DNA from: an uncultured Bacilli bacterium
GTDB lineage: Bacteria; Bacillota_I; Bacilli_A; RF39; UBA660
NCBI GenBank assembly: GCA_947587115.1
Contig: CANPXY010000028.1
Location: forward strand, 1 to 13,332
DNA length: 13,332 nucleotides
Direction of reading: 5' to 3'
A program made the position numbers and the translations under genes. The notes beneath the pieces are model-generated. The model worked only from the letters and a program-made list of their open reading frames with translations, had not been told where the DNA came from and ran no database searches. Of this stretch, positions 7,171 through 13,263 are shown piece by piece (the stretch's first letter is position 1; each line of letters opens with the position of its first letter).

Positions 7171-7511
7171 CCAATATCAAAATTGAACGTTGGAATCATG
7201 CCTTTGTCAAAGAGATCAGTGAAATTTTAAATACCGAGATCAAAGATGAATCGATCAAATTTGTTACCATCACAGGCTGTGATATTACCAATGATTTAAG
7301 TTTTGCCAAAGTATACTTTACTGTTTTGGATGAAGAAAAAAAGGAAGATATTCAAAAAGCGCTCAACAAAGCATCATCATATATACGAGGTGAACTTAGC
7401 CAGCGTATCGAAATCCGGCATACTCCAGAATTAAAATTTATCTATGATCATTCCATTGAATATGGAAATAAAATCGAAGAGATCATCGATGATTTACATC
7501 AAAGCGAATAA
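7167..7511 (+). CDS. rbfA: Ribosome-binding factor A
   Basis: Late 30S maturation factor that binds near the 16S rRNA 5' helix and is needed for growth in the cold in other species. The 114-aa length is typical. The KH-type fold is recognisable from VTITGCDITNDLSFAKVYFT (about 33-52) and from SSYIRGELSQRIEIRHTPEL (about 71-90). Its ATG overlaps the infB TGA, so translation is probably coupled. The ylxP gene that separates infB and rbfA in Bacillus is missing. The operon ends just after this gene. Confidence 0.95.
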   Translation: MTNIKIERWNHAFVKEISEILNTEIKDESIKFVTITGCDITNDLSFAKVYFTVLDEEKKEDIQKALNKASSYIRGELSQRIEIRHTPELKFIYDHSIEYGNKIEEIIDDLHQSE

Positions 7512-7514
7512 TAA

Positions 7515-7557
7515 AAAGAAAGGTTTATTAATTAGTAAAAGAACCTTTCTTTTTTTT
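7515..7557 (+). terminator. Terminator of the rimP-rbfA operon
   Basis: Perfect 11-bp stem AAAGAAAGGTT (7515-7525) / AACCTTTCTTT (7542-7552) with a 16-nt loop, and eight T from 7550 to 7557. It lies four bases after the rbfA stop and separates the operon from the accessory insert. Confidence 0.9.
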
Positions 7558-7573
7558 ACACAAATTGACATAT

Positions 7574-7612
7574 CACACCCATCCACCCGTTGACAGACGG
7601 GGGGGGGGTGTG
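7574..7612. repeat. Imperfect inverted repeat containing a G10 tract
   Basis: CACACCCATCCACCCGT (7574-7590) faces ACGGGGGGGGGGTGTG (7597-7612) around TGACAG. The outer seven and inner five bases pair exactly. The middle of the right arm is pure G where the left arm complement has AT and A interruptions. It looks like an older palindrome in which a G tract has arisen. It could form a hairpin or cruciform, or act as a protein-binding site over the -35 box. Confidence 0.6.
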
Positions 7613-7621
7613 AATTATAAT
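7590..7621 (+). promoter_or_regulatory. Promoter with G10 tract in the spacer, candidate phase-variable switch
   Basis: Perfect -35 TTGACA (7590-7595) and perfect -10 TATAAT (7616-7621) are separated by 20 nt, three more than optimal. The spacer contains ten consecutive G (7599-7608). Loss of two or three G would give 18 or 17 nt. Homopolymeric G tracts in promoter spacers are a known basis of slipped-strand phase variation in other bacteria (for example Neisseria porA). A second TTGACA at 7565-7570 is too far from any -10. The two genes downstream are the likely targets. The switching itself is inference. Confidence 0.65.
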
Positions 7622-7649
7622 AGAAGTATAAAATAAGGGAGGAAAAGGA

Positions 7650-7691
7650 ATGACAAAAGAACAGAAGAAGCAAAATAAGATTTATCAGTGA
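7650..7691 (+). CDS. 13-codon mini-ORF: leader peptide or gene remnant
   Basis: ATG at 7650 encodes MTKEQKKQNKIYQ and a TGA at 7689-7691. It has a very strong ribosome binding site (GGGAGGAAAAGG) and is the first start after the G-tract promoter. The peptide is very basic and polar, with no run of one amino acid that would suggest attenuation. It may be the surviving start of a deleted gene or a short translated leader. The next gene has its own ribosome binding site. Confidence 0.4.
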   Translation: MTKEQKKQNKIYQ

Positions 7692-7713
7692 TTATTGAGG
7701 AAAGGAATAAACA

Positions 7714-8031
7714 ATGAAAAAAAGTAATTGTACTGAAATGTGTACAGGTATAATTAAAGAAATAAAAACAAAGGGCATTGATTTTCCTAGTGAGATTATA
7801 GTTAATTTTAAAGTTGGCAAAAAAAGTTATGAAATTAACGAGAATTTAGTTATGAAACCACAAAAAATCAAATTAGGATTTATACCGATCGGCTATAAAA
7901 CAAAAAGTTTAATTGAAATAAATACTGGAATAAAAACTATTTCTGGGAATGAAGTGAGAGTCAAATATAATTCAAAAAATCCACAAGAGGCATATTTACC
8001 AGATAATGATGCAGAAGTAACTTGGGAATAA
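7714..8031 (+). CDS. Small DUF3592-like protein of unknown function
   Basis: A 105-aa protein without signal peptide or membrane segment. Its middle and end follow a pattern seen in DUF3592-type proteins: a TGxIxxI strand near residues 11-16, SYEINE, and a C-terminal VRVKYNSKNPQEAYLPDN, the last resembling the VxYxPxNPxxAYL signature. A beta-rich fold is expected. The family has no known biochemical role. It starts after GAGGAAAGG, 15 nt upstream of the membrane protein gene, with which it should be co-transcribed from the G-tract promoter. Codon use is AT-rich with frequent ATA and AAA, unlike the flanking housekeeping genes, which suggests acquisition. Assignment to the domain family is tentative. 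Confidence 0.75.
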   Translation: MKKSNCTEMCTGIIKEIKTKGIDFPSEIIVNFKVGKKSYEINENLVMKPQKIKLGFIPIGYKTKSLIEINTGIKTISGNEVRVKYNSKNPQEAYLPDNDAEVTWE

Positions 8032-8046
8032 AAGGAGAATAATTTT

Positions 8047-8985
8047 ATGAATAATGAAGATAAAAGAGTAGTTAATCAATTTTCTAAAAAAAATATCGCT
8101 GGTTTAGTGCTATCAATAATATCATTTGTTTTATTTGCTTTGTGTGCTGTAGCTATAATATCAACAGTTATTTGGGGAATAATTGCTAATGAAGATTCTT
8201 CTGTTTCGGGTTGGCCATTCGTGATGGCGGTTTGGATGAGCATAATACCTTTATTTATAGGTATAATATTAGGAATAATATCTTTTGTACTCTACTTTAT
8301 TGAAAAGCAAAGAACAAAAGTCAGAAGGGTGTTCCTTGTGTTAAATATAATAAGTATTATTTTAATGATTATAGGAGCAATATTTTTATTTATACCTAGA
8401 CATTATAACTATGATAATAATGATAATAAAGATTACAATTATACAGATGATGTTGGAGAAAATACTAATTCAAACGAGAATACATACCCTGATAATGATA
8501 TAGAAAGTAATTTAAATATTAACAAAAATATCGAATTAAAAAATAGTTATGAAGAGTTAATTGTTGACGATAATTTGAAAATAATATTTACTGGTACATT
8601 AGTACGTGAAGACGAGTTTAGCGATGAAGGATATTATGAGTATATAGCAAATATTTACTTGAATAATAAATTATTGAAAACAAATTTCTTTGATAATCAA
8701 AATGATAAGGTTATATGGTCGGAAAATTATGCAAGTAATTTTAAAATAATAAAAGTTAATAATGTATATTTTTTAGATTCATATATCGCAAAGCAGGTCG
8801 ATGGACATTATATTTTAGTGTTTAATGAAGATGATGACATATTGGCTAGTTATTATGATGTAGGATTTACATTAGATCAAAACAATAACAAATATATAAT
8901 TCAAGATTGTGTAAACCTAAGTGATGAATATGAATCTTGCCCAACAAAAGAATATACAATTTTAGAAGATGGCATAGGTGAATAA
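8047..8985 (+). CDS. Three-helix membrane protein with external domain, unknown function
   Basis: A 312-aa protein that I do not recognise. A short polar N-terminus (1-16) is followed by three hydrophobic segments at about 17-46, 57-85 and 95-117. Next comes a linker of Asn, Asp and Tyr (118-160), then a soluble C-terminal domain (about 161-312) predicted to be beta-rich (KIIFTGTLVRED, YEYIANIYLNNK, GHYILVFNEDDD). With an odd number of helices the terminal domain should face the side opposite the N-terminus, probably outside. Two cysteines (288, 298) could form a disulphide. The ribosome binding site AAAGGAG precedes the ATG. Base composition is the most AT-rich in the window, with many ATA codons, as expected for horizontally acquired DNA. 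The N-terminal half resembles generic DUF4190-type membrane modules; the tail could sense or display something at the surface. Confidence 0.75.
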   Translation: MNNEDKRVVNQFSKKNIAGLVLSIISFVLFALCAVAIISTVIWGIIANEDSSVSGWPFVMAVWMSIIPLFIGIILGIISFVLYFIEKQRTKVRRVFLVLNIISIILMIIGAIFLFIPRHYNYDNNDNKDYNYTDDVGENTNSNENTYPDNDIESNLNINKNIELKNSYEELIVDDNLKIIFTGTLVREDEFSDEGYYEYIANIYLNNKLLKTNFFDNQNDKVIWSENYASNFKIIKVNNVYFLDSYIAKQVDGHYILVFNEDDDILASYYDVGFTLDQNNNKYIIQDCVNLSDEYESCPTKEYTILEDGIGE

Positions 8986-9104
8986 GTACGGTTAATAATC
9001 AAATCATAACATAGGCTGTAATTTAACATCAGATGAAGATTTTGGTAATAACGACAACTCATGCATCCACTGAGAATAAAAAATAAATTATTTCATTACT
9101 GCAT

Positions 9105-9142
9105 AAAAAAACATCTGCTAATTAAATAGCGGATGCTTTTTT
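9105..9142. terminator. Bidirectional terminator between accessory insert and unknown minus gene
   Basis: Stem CATCTGCT (9112-9119) / AGCGGATG (9128-9135), eight pairs including one G-U, with an 8-nt loop. It is flanked by seven A (9105-9111) and six T (9137-9142), so it can act on both strands. The TAA of the minus-strand gene (9122-9124) lies in the loop. Confidence 0.8.
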
Positions 9143-9715
9143 CTCATAGACATAAGGTCGATTGATTTCTCGTGAAGTAATTGTTTCAACTGGTCGTACA
9201 ATTCCATGTTGGTAAGCATCATAATCCGCTAGGATTGAAGCAACTTCACTTACTTTTTCAGGATGGTTTTCAACGATCTCTTCAAGTAAATGATCTCTTT
9301 TTCCTCGTTCCTTATGTAATGTATGAACATATTGGTATGCTAGAAAGTCCTTAAGAGAATAATCGTTTGCAAATGCAAAGTCAATCTCATCGAAAGCTCT
9401 TCTGTATAACAATTGATAATGATTACGTAAATGTTCTACAGAACGAAGACAAGTATAAGGCGTATTTCCTGCATATCGATGTAAGATAAAATTCTTTTCA
9501 AGAAAAAATTTAATATTAGCTTCGGTCATTTCTACTAATCCCGTAGTAACTCTAAAACGATAAAAACTTTCTCTTTCTAATAATACTCGTTCTTGAATGG
9601 AACGATTTTCTACCTTATAAGATTGATATGTTCTTAACTGTGTACGAAATTGATTTTCAATGTCATCGGTCTTTCCATATTGTTGTAATAATTCTACTGC
9701 TTGATATAATTTCAT
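9122..9715 (-). CDS. Conserved-looking helical protein of unknown function
   Basis: A 197-aa protein, not recognised. It looks entirely alpha-helical and soluble, with many Arg, Glu, Tyr and Leu residues (LYQAVELLQQYG, SVEHLRNHYQLLYRRAFDEIDF, LLEEIVENHPEKVSEVASIL) and no signal peptide or membrane segment. The start used is the ATG after AAAGGAGG; an upstream in-frame GTG at 9733 would translate the ribosome binding site itself and is unlikely. It has a near-consensus promoter of its own, back to back with that of truB, and its stop codon sits inside its terminator. Codon use is closer to the housekeeping genes than that of the insert to its left, so it may belong to the host backbone. A nucleic-acid or phage-related role cannot be excluded. 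Confidence 0.78.
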   Translation of the reverse strand: MKLYQAVELLQQYGKTDDIENQFRTQLRTYQSYKVENRSIQERVLLERESFYRFRVTTGLVEMTEANIKFFLEKNFILHRYAGNTPYTCLRSVEHLRNHYQLLYRRAFDEIDFAFANDYSLKDFLAYQYVHTLHKERGKRDHLLEEIVENHPEKVSEVASILADYDAYQHGIVRPVETITSREINRPYVYEKKASAI

Positions 9716-9742
9716 GTTTCCTCCTTTTTGCACAGCCCGTTC

Positions 9743-9771
9743 ATTGTATCATAAACAGGTTGTCATGTCAA
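9743..9771 (-). promoter_or_regulatory. Promoter of the unknown minus-strand gene
   Basis: On the minus strand: perfect -35 TTGACA (plus 9766-9771), a 17-nt spacer, and -10 TACAAT (plus 9743-9748) preceded by TGA. The leader is about 20 nt and contains AAAGGAGG. Its -35 box touches the truB -35 box. Confidence 0.82.
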
Positions 9772-9788
9772 ACGATTTTTGCTATAAT
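9760..9788 (+). promoter_or_regulatory. Promoter of truB
   Basis: -35 TTGTCA (9760-9765), a 17-nt spacer and consensus -10 TATAAT (9783-9788). The ATG is 20 nt downstream of the -10. It gives truB its own transcript, separate from the rbfA operon. Confidence 0.85.
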
Positions 9789-9807
9789 CTTGAAGAAGGT
9801 GAGAGAA

Positions 9808-10698
9808 ATGGATGGAATCATCGTTATCGATAAACCGCAAGGTGTAACTTCTCGAGATGTTGTAAATCTTGTAGCTAAAAAATTCCATACTTCAAAAGTG
9901 GGTCATACTGGTACCTTAGATCCACTGGCTACTGGTTGTCTAGTGATTGCTATTGGGCAAGCAACAAAGATTATTGAGCTCTTAGTTGATCATGATAAAA
10001 CCTATGTTGCTGAAGTAAAGATGGGGTATCGAACTGATACTTTAGATATCAGTGGACAAATTCTTGAAAAAACAGAAGTACCACCATTAGATGCGAAAGA
10101 GTTAACACGTCATCTAGAGCATTTTGTTGGGACCTATGAACAAGAAGTGCCCCTGTTCTCTGCTGCCCGTGTAAATGGCAAAAAACTTTATCAATATGCG
10201 CGAGCTGGGCAAGAAGTAACACTTCCCAAGCGTCCAGTGACGATCGAAGAGATCAAACTTTTGAATTTATCACCAGACAGCTTTACATTCTCTTGTCATG
10301 TTTCCAAGGGAACTTATATACGCAGTCTCATTCGTGATATTGGTAATGAATTGAAAATCCCATGTGTAATGCAGAATTTACGAAGAACGAATCTTGGCAT
10401 ATTTTCATTAGAAGATGCATGTACTATAGATGATCTAGAACAAGATCACTGGAAATTATTTTCTATTCCAGAAGTATTAAAGGATCCAGTGATAACTCTA
10501 AATGAAGAAGAAGCCCGTCAAGTGATGAACGGTATGAAACTACCCAAGAGATTTTCTGGACCACGTGGTGTACTGTTAGATCCAAAAGGAACTTTATTAG
10601 CCATCTATCAAGAAGATGCTAAGGATCCGACCAAGATGCGCCCATGGAAAGTTTTTCAAGTTCAACAAAAAAAACTTGCCAAAAGTGAAAAAATCTAG
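9808..10698 (+). CDS. truB: tRNA pseudouridine(55) synthase TruB
   Basis: Isomerises U55 to pseudouridine in the T loop of tRNAs. The 296-aa protein contains the catalytic motif GHTGTLDPLATG (catalytic Asp38), the substrate-loop region KTYVAEVKMGYRTDTLD, VPLFSAARVNGKKLYQYAR (about 123-141), GTYIRSLIRDIG, and a C-terminal PUA-like part ending in a Lys-rich tail. The ATG at 9808 follows GAAGGTGAGAG. A longer in-frame reading upstream crosses the promoter and is not coding. In Bacillus this gene follows rbfA directly and precedes ribC (ribF); here about 2.3 kb of other genes separates it from rbfA, and ribF is missing before rpsO. Confidence 0.96.
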   Translation: MDGIIVIDKPQGVTSRDVVNLVAKKFHTSKVGHTGTLDPLATGCLVIAIGQATKIIELLVDHDKTYVAEVKMGYRTDTLDISGQILEKTEVPPLDAKELTRHLEHFVGTYEQEVPLFSAARVNGKKLYQYARAGQEVTLPKRPVTIEEIKLLNLSPDSFTFSCHVSKGTYIRSLIRDIGNELKIPCVMQNLRRTNLGIFSLEDACTIDDLEQDHWKLFSIPEVLKDPVITLNEEEARQVMNGMKLPKRFSGPRGVLLDPKGTLLAIYQEDAKDPTKMRPWKVFQVQQKKLAKSEKI

Positions 10699-10704
10699 TA
10701 TATT
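10676..10704 (+). promoter_or_regulatory. Promoter of rpsO
   Basis: -35 TTGCCA (10676-10681) lies within the truB 3' end. After a 17-nt spacer the -10 TATATT (10699-10704) starts at the base after the truB stop. Transcription should begin near 10711, just at the start of the folded leader. Confidence 0.7.
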
Positions 10705-10710
10705 AGTAAT

Positions 10711-10791
10711 GTTACTAATTCTTAGTTTGGGCTTATCTTCCAGAACCTTTACTCAGAATTAGCGAATTAAAATAAGAAAGGAAGTGTTTTT
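10711..10791 (+). promoter_or_regulatory. Structured rpsO leader, probable S15 autoregulatory site
   Basis: CTAATTCT (10715-10722) pairs perfectly with AGAATTAG (10755-10762). After a T/C mismatch the stem continues AGT/ACT, enclosing about 25 nt that includes TTTGGG and CCAGAACC. The ribosome binding site AGGAAG lies 20 nt past the stem. A short palindrome, TTAGTAA-TG-TTACTAA (10703-10718), overlaps the left arm and could compete if transcription starts upstream. S15 represses its own mRNA through structured leaders in several bacteria, with folds that differ by lineage; applying that here is inference. Confidence 0.55.
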
Positions 10792-11061
10792 ATGGCATTA
10801 TCAACTGCTAAAAAACAAGAGATCGTCAAGAAGTTCGCAAGAGATGAAAAAGACACAGGATCTGCCGAAGTACAAATCGCAATTCTAACAGAAGAGATCA
10901 ACGTCTTAACAGAACATTTGAAAGAACACAAACACGATCATCATTCACGTCGTGGACTTTTAAAGAAAGTTGGACAGCGTCGTAGCATGTTAAACTATCT
11001 TGCTAAGAAAGATGTTACACGTTATCGTGAAGTAGTTAAAAAATTAGGATTAAGAAAGTAG
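10792..11061 (+). CDS. rpsO: 30S ribosomal protein S15
   Basis: Primary-binding small-subunit protein that contacts 16S rRNA helices 20-22 and the subunit bridge. The 89-aa length is typical. Signature: DTGSAEVQIAILTEEINVLTEHLKEHKHDHHSRRGLLKKVGQRR, written here in parts as DTGSAEVQIAILTEEINVLT (21-40) and HLKEHKHDHHSRRGLLKKVG (42-61), ending in LGLRK. The ribosome binding site AAAGGAAG precedes the ATG. It has its own promoter inside the truB end and is followed by a hairpin before pnp, the classic rpsO-pnp pairing. Confidence 0.97.
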   Translation: MALSTAKKQEIVKKFARDEKDTGSAEVQIAILTEEINVLTEHLKEHKHDHHSRRGLLKKVGQRRSMLNYLAKKDVTRYREVVKKLGLRK

Positions 11062-11088
11062 ACACTTATTTTTGGTGTCTTTCTTTTT
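11060..11088 (+). terminator. Intergenic terminator/attenuator between rpsO and pnp
   Basis: Stem AGACAC (11060-11065) / GTGTCT (11075-11080) with a 9-nt loop, followed by TTCTTTTT. It overlaps two bases of the rpsO TAG. pnp begins 16 nt later with no promoter seen, so termination is presumably partial and lowers pnp relative to rpsO. Confidence 0.7.
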
Positions 11089-11104
11089 GGAAAAGAGGTA
11101 AATA

Positions 11105-13240
11105 ATGGATAAAAAAGTATTTGAATTTGATTTTCGTGGAAGAAAATTAATCGTAGAACATGGAGAAATGGCCAAACAAGCACATGGGGCAGTGCTCGTT
11201 CGTTATGGGGATACAGTCGTACTAAGTACTGCCGTTGTAAGTAAGAACGCCAATTTGTTATCAGACTTTTTCCCTTTGATGGTGCTTTATCAAGAGAAAT
11301 TATATTCAGTAGGTAAGATTCCAGGTGGATTTATTAAAAGGGAAGGGCGACCAACAGAGAATGCGACTTTAGCGGCTCGTATGATCGATCGTCCAATGCG
11401 ACCGCTATTCCCAGAAAACTTTAGGAATGAAGTGCAGATTGTCAATACGGTACTCAGTGTTGATCAAGATAATTCACCAGAACTTACAGCACTATTTGGA
11501 TCTTCTCTTGCAACTTCGATCAGCCAGATTCCTTTTGATGGACCTGTCGCAGGTGTAAAGGTAGGACGTGTCAATGGTGAATTTATTATCAACCCAACGC
11601 CAGATCAGTTGGAAGTAAGTGATATCGACCTTACTGTTGCCGGAACGAAAGAAGCCATCAACATGGTTGAATCTAGTGCCAAGCAAGTGGATGAAGATTC
11701 AATGTTAGAAGCACTCATGTTCGGTCATGAAGCAGTCAAAGAACTAATAAAATTTCAAGAAGAGATCATCGAAGCCGTGGGCGTTCCTAAAATGGAGTAT
11801 GAAGTATTAGAGATTACCGAAGAACTCAAGAAAGAAGTGGAAGAACTTTCTAAAGATCGCTTAAATCAGGCCCTTCGCATCAAAGATAAATTAGAAAAAT
11901 ATGCTACCATCGACAAGATCAAAGAAGAAGTTGTCGAGAAATATCAAACAGAATTTGAAGAACAATTAAAACCAGAAGAACTTCAACAGTTAATTACCAA
12001 AGTGAAGTTGGTGCTTGAAGAAATCGAATATGAGATCTTCCGCCAGATCGTGGTAAAAGAACATACGCGTGCCGATGGACGAGCGATGACTGAGATTCGA
12101 CCATTGTCAACTGCGATCGATGTCTTGCCAAGAACACACGGTTCCGCTTTATTTACAAGAGGACAGACCCAAAGTTTGAGTGTGACTACCTTAGGAGCTT
12201 TAGGAGAACATCAGATTTTGGATGGATTAAGTCTAGAAGCGGAAAAACGGTTTATGTTACATTATAATTTCCCTGCGTTCTCTGTTGGAGAGACTGGTCG
12301 CTATGGCGCCCCAGGTCGTCGTGAAATTGGTCATGGAGCATTAGGAGAAAAAGCATTGTTACAAGTGATTCCAAGCGAAGAGGAATTTCCATATACGATT
12401 CGTGTCGTATCAGAAATCTTAGAAAGCAATGGTAGTAGTTCTCAAGCTAGTATCTGTGCTGGATGTATGTCTTTGATGGCGGCCGGTGTGCCAATTAAGG
12501 CGCCTGTCGCAGGAATTGCCATGGGGTTAATCACAGATGGAGATGATTATACCATCTTGACTGATATTCAAGGAATGGAAGATCACTTAGGAGATATGGA
12601 CTTTAAAGTGGCCGGAACGAGAAATGGAATCTGTGCCCTTCAGATGGATATCAAGATTCGTGGTATCACCAAACAAATCTTAAAAGAAGCCCTTGCGCAA
12701 GCCAAAGAAGCGCGAATGGAAATCTTAGATGTCATCGAAAAACAAATTAAAGAGCCAAGAAAAGAAGTCAGCAAATATGCGCCAAAGATGATGACGTTCA
12801 TGATCAATCCACTTAAGATTAAAGATGTCATTGGTAAGGGCGGAGAAATGATTACGAAAATTATCTGTGAAGCCAGCAATGTCAAGACTGTTTCCGATAT
12901 GAATGCAGTTAAAGTTGATTTGGAAGATGATGGAAGAGTCATTATTTATCACACGGATCAAGAGATCATCGATAAGACGGCCAACATGATTAAAGATATT
13001 ACCCGTGAAGTCGAAGAAGGAAAAATTTATACGGCTAAAGTTGTTAAACTTGAAGATTTTGGTTGCTTTGTTCAAGTATGGCCAGGCTGTGAAGGACTCG
13101 TTCATATTTCTCAACTTGCAAAAGAGCGTGTGAATAAGACGGAAGATGTCGTTAAACTAGGGGATGAGATCTTAGTAAAAGCCATCGGAACAGATAAAAA
13201 AGGACGTCTTAACTTTTCAAGACGTGATGCGATCAAATAA
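11105..13240 (+). CDS. pnp: Polyribonucleotide nucleotidyltransferase (PNPase)
   Basis: Trimeric phosphorolytic 3'-5' exoribonuclease that degrades mRNA and can add tails. The 711-aa protein has the complete order. First RNase PH domain about 1-145 (GGFIKREGRPTENATLAARM at 74-93). Helical linker domain about 150-315, strongly charged. Second RNase PH domain about 318-545 (RADGR, THGSALFTRGQTQS, GRYGAPGRREIGHGALGEKA). KH domain about 558-620 with GKGG at 577-580. S1 domain about 636-706 (FGCFVQVWPGCEGLVHISQ). The catalytic aspartates D493 and D499 lie in EDHLGDMDFK. The ATG follows GAGGTAAATA. It is downstream of rpsO and is expected to be expressed by read-through. Confidence 0.97.
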   Translation: MDKKVFEFDFRGRKLIVEHGEMAKQAHGAVLVRYGDTVVLSTAVVSKNANLLSDFFPLMVLYQEKLYSVGKIPGGFIKREGRPTENATLAARMIDRPMRPLFPENFRNEVQIVNTVLSVDQDNSPELTALFGSSLATSISQIPFDGPVAGVKVGRVNGEFIINPTPDQLEVSDIDLTVAGTKEAINMVESSAKQVDEDSMLEALMFGHEAVKELIKFQEEIIEAVGVPKMEYEVLEITEELKKEVEELSKDRLNQALRIKDKLEKYATIDKIKEEVVEKYQTEFEEQLKPEELQQLITKVKLVLEEIEYEIFRQIVVKEHTRADGRAMTEIRPLSTAIDVLPRTHGSALFTRGQTQSLSVTTLGALGEHQILDGLSLEAEKRFMLHYNFPAFSVGETGRYGAPGRREIGHGALGEKALLQVIPSEEEFPYTIRVVSEILESNGSSSQASICAGCMSLMAAGVPIKAPVAGIAMGLITDGDDYTILTDIQGMEDHLGDMDFKVAGTRNGICALQMDIKIRGITKQILKEALAQAKEARMEILDVIEKQIKEPRKEVSKYAPKMMTFMINPLKIKDVIGKGGEMITKIICEASNVKTVSDMNAVKVDLEDDGRVIIYHTDQEIIDKTANMIKDITREVEEGKIYTAKVVKLEDFGCFVQVWPGCEGLVHISQLAKERVNKTEDVVKLGDEILVKAIGTDKKGRLNFSRRDAIK

Positions 13241-13263
13241 AAGAGAATTTTTTCTCTTTTTTT
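13239..13263 (+). terminator. Terminator of pnp
   Basis: AAAAGAGA (13239-13246) pairs with TCTCTTTT (13253-13260) around ATTTTT, followed by T to 13263. The stem includes the last two bases of the pnp TAA. Confidence 0.8.

Noticed and set aside
7565..7570. Upstream TTGACA as a second -35 box
   Set aside because: No -10-like hexamer lies 16-19 nt downstream (the region is CCCGTTGACAG).
9003..9073. Possible 3' remnant of a secreted protein gene (frame ending in NNDNSCIH before TGA)
   Set aside because: It is only about 24 codons with no start or ribosome binding site, and not recognisable; the stretch 8986-9104 otherwise shows nothing.
9628..9807. In-frame N-terminal extension of TruB by 60 residues
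   Set aside because: It runs antisense through the start of the minus-strand gene and across both promoters. The ATG at 9808 has a proper ribosome binding site and matches the normal TruB N-terminus.
3820..12120. Many GATCGAT/ATCGAT hexamers in the housekeeping genes
   Set aside because: They mostly arise from frequent ATC GAT (Ile-Asp) and GAT CGx codon pairs; without a computed expectation I cannot claim enrichment or a methylation-related signal.
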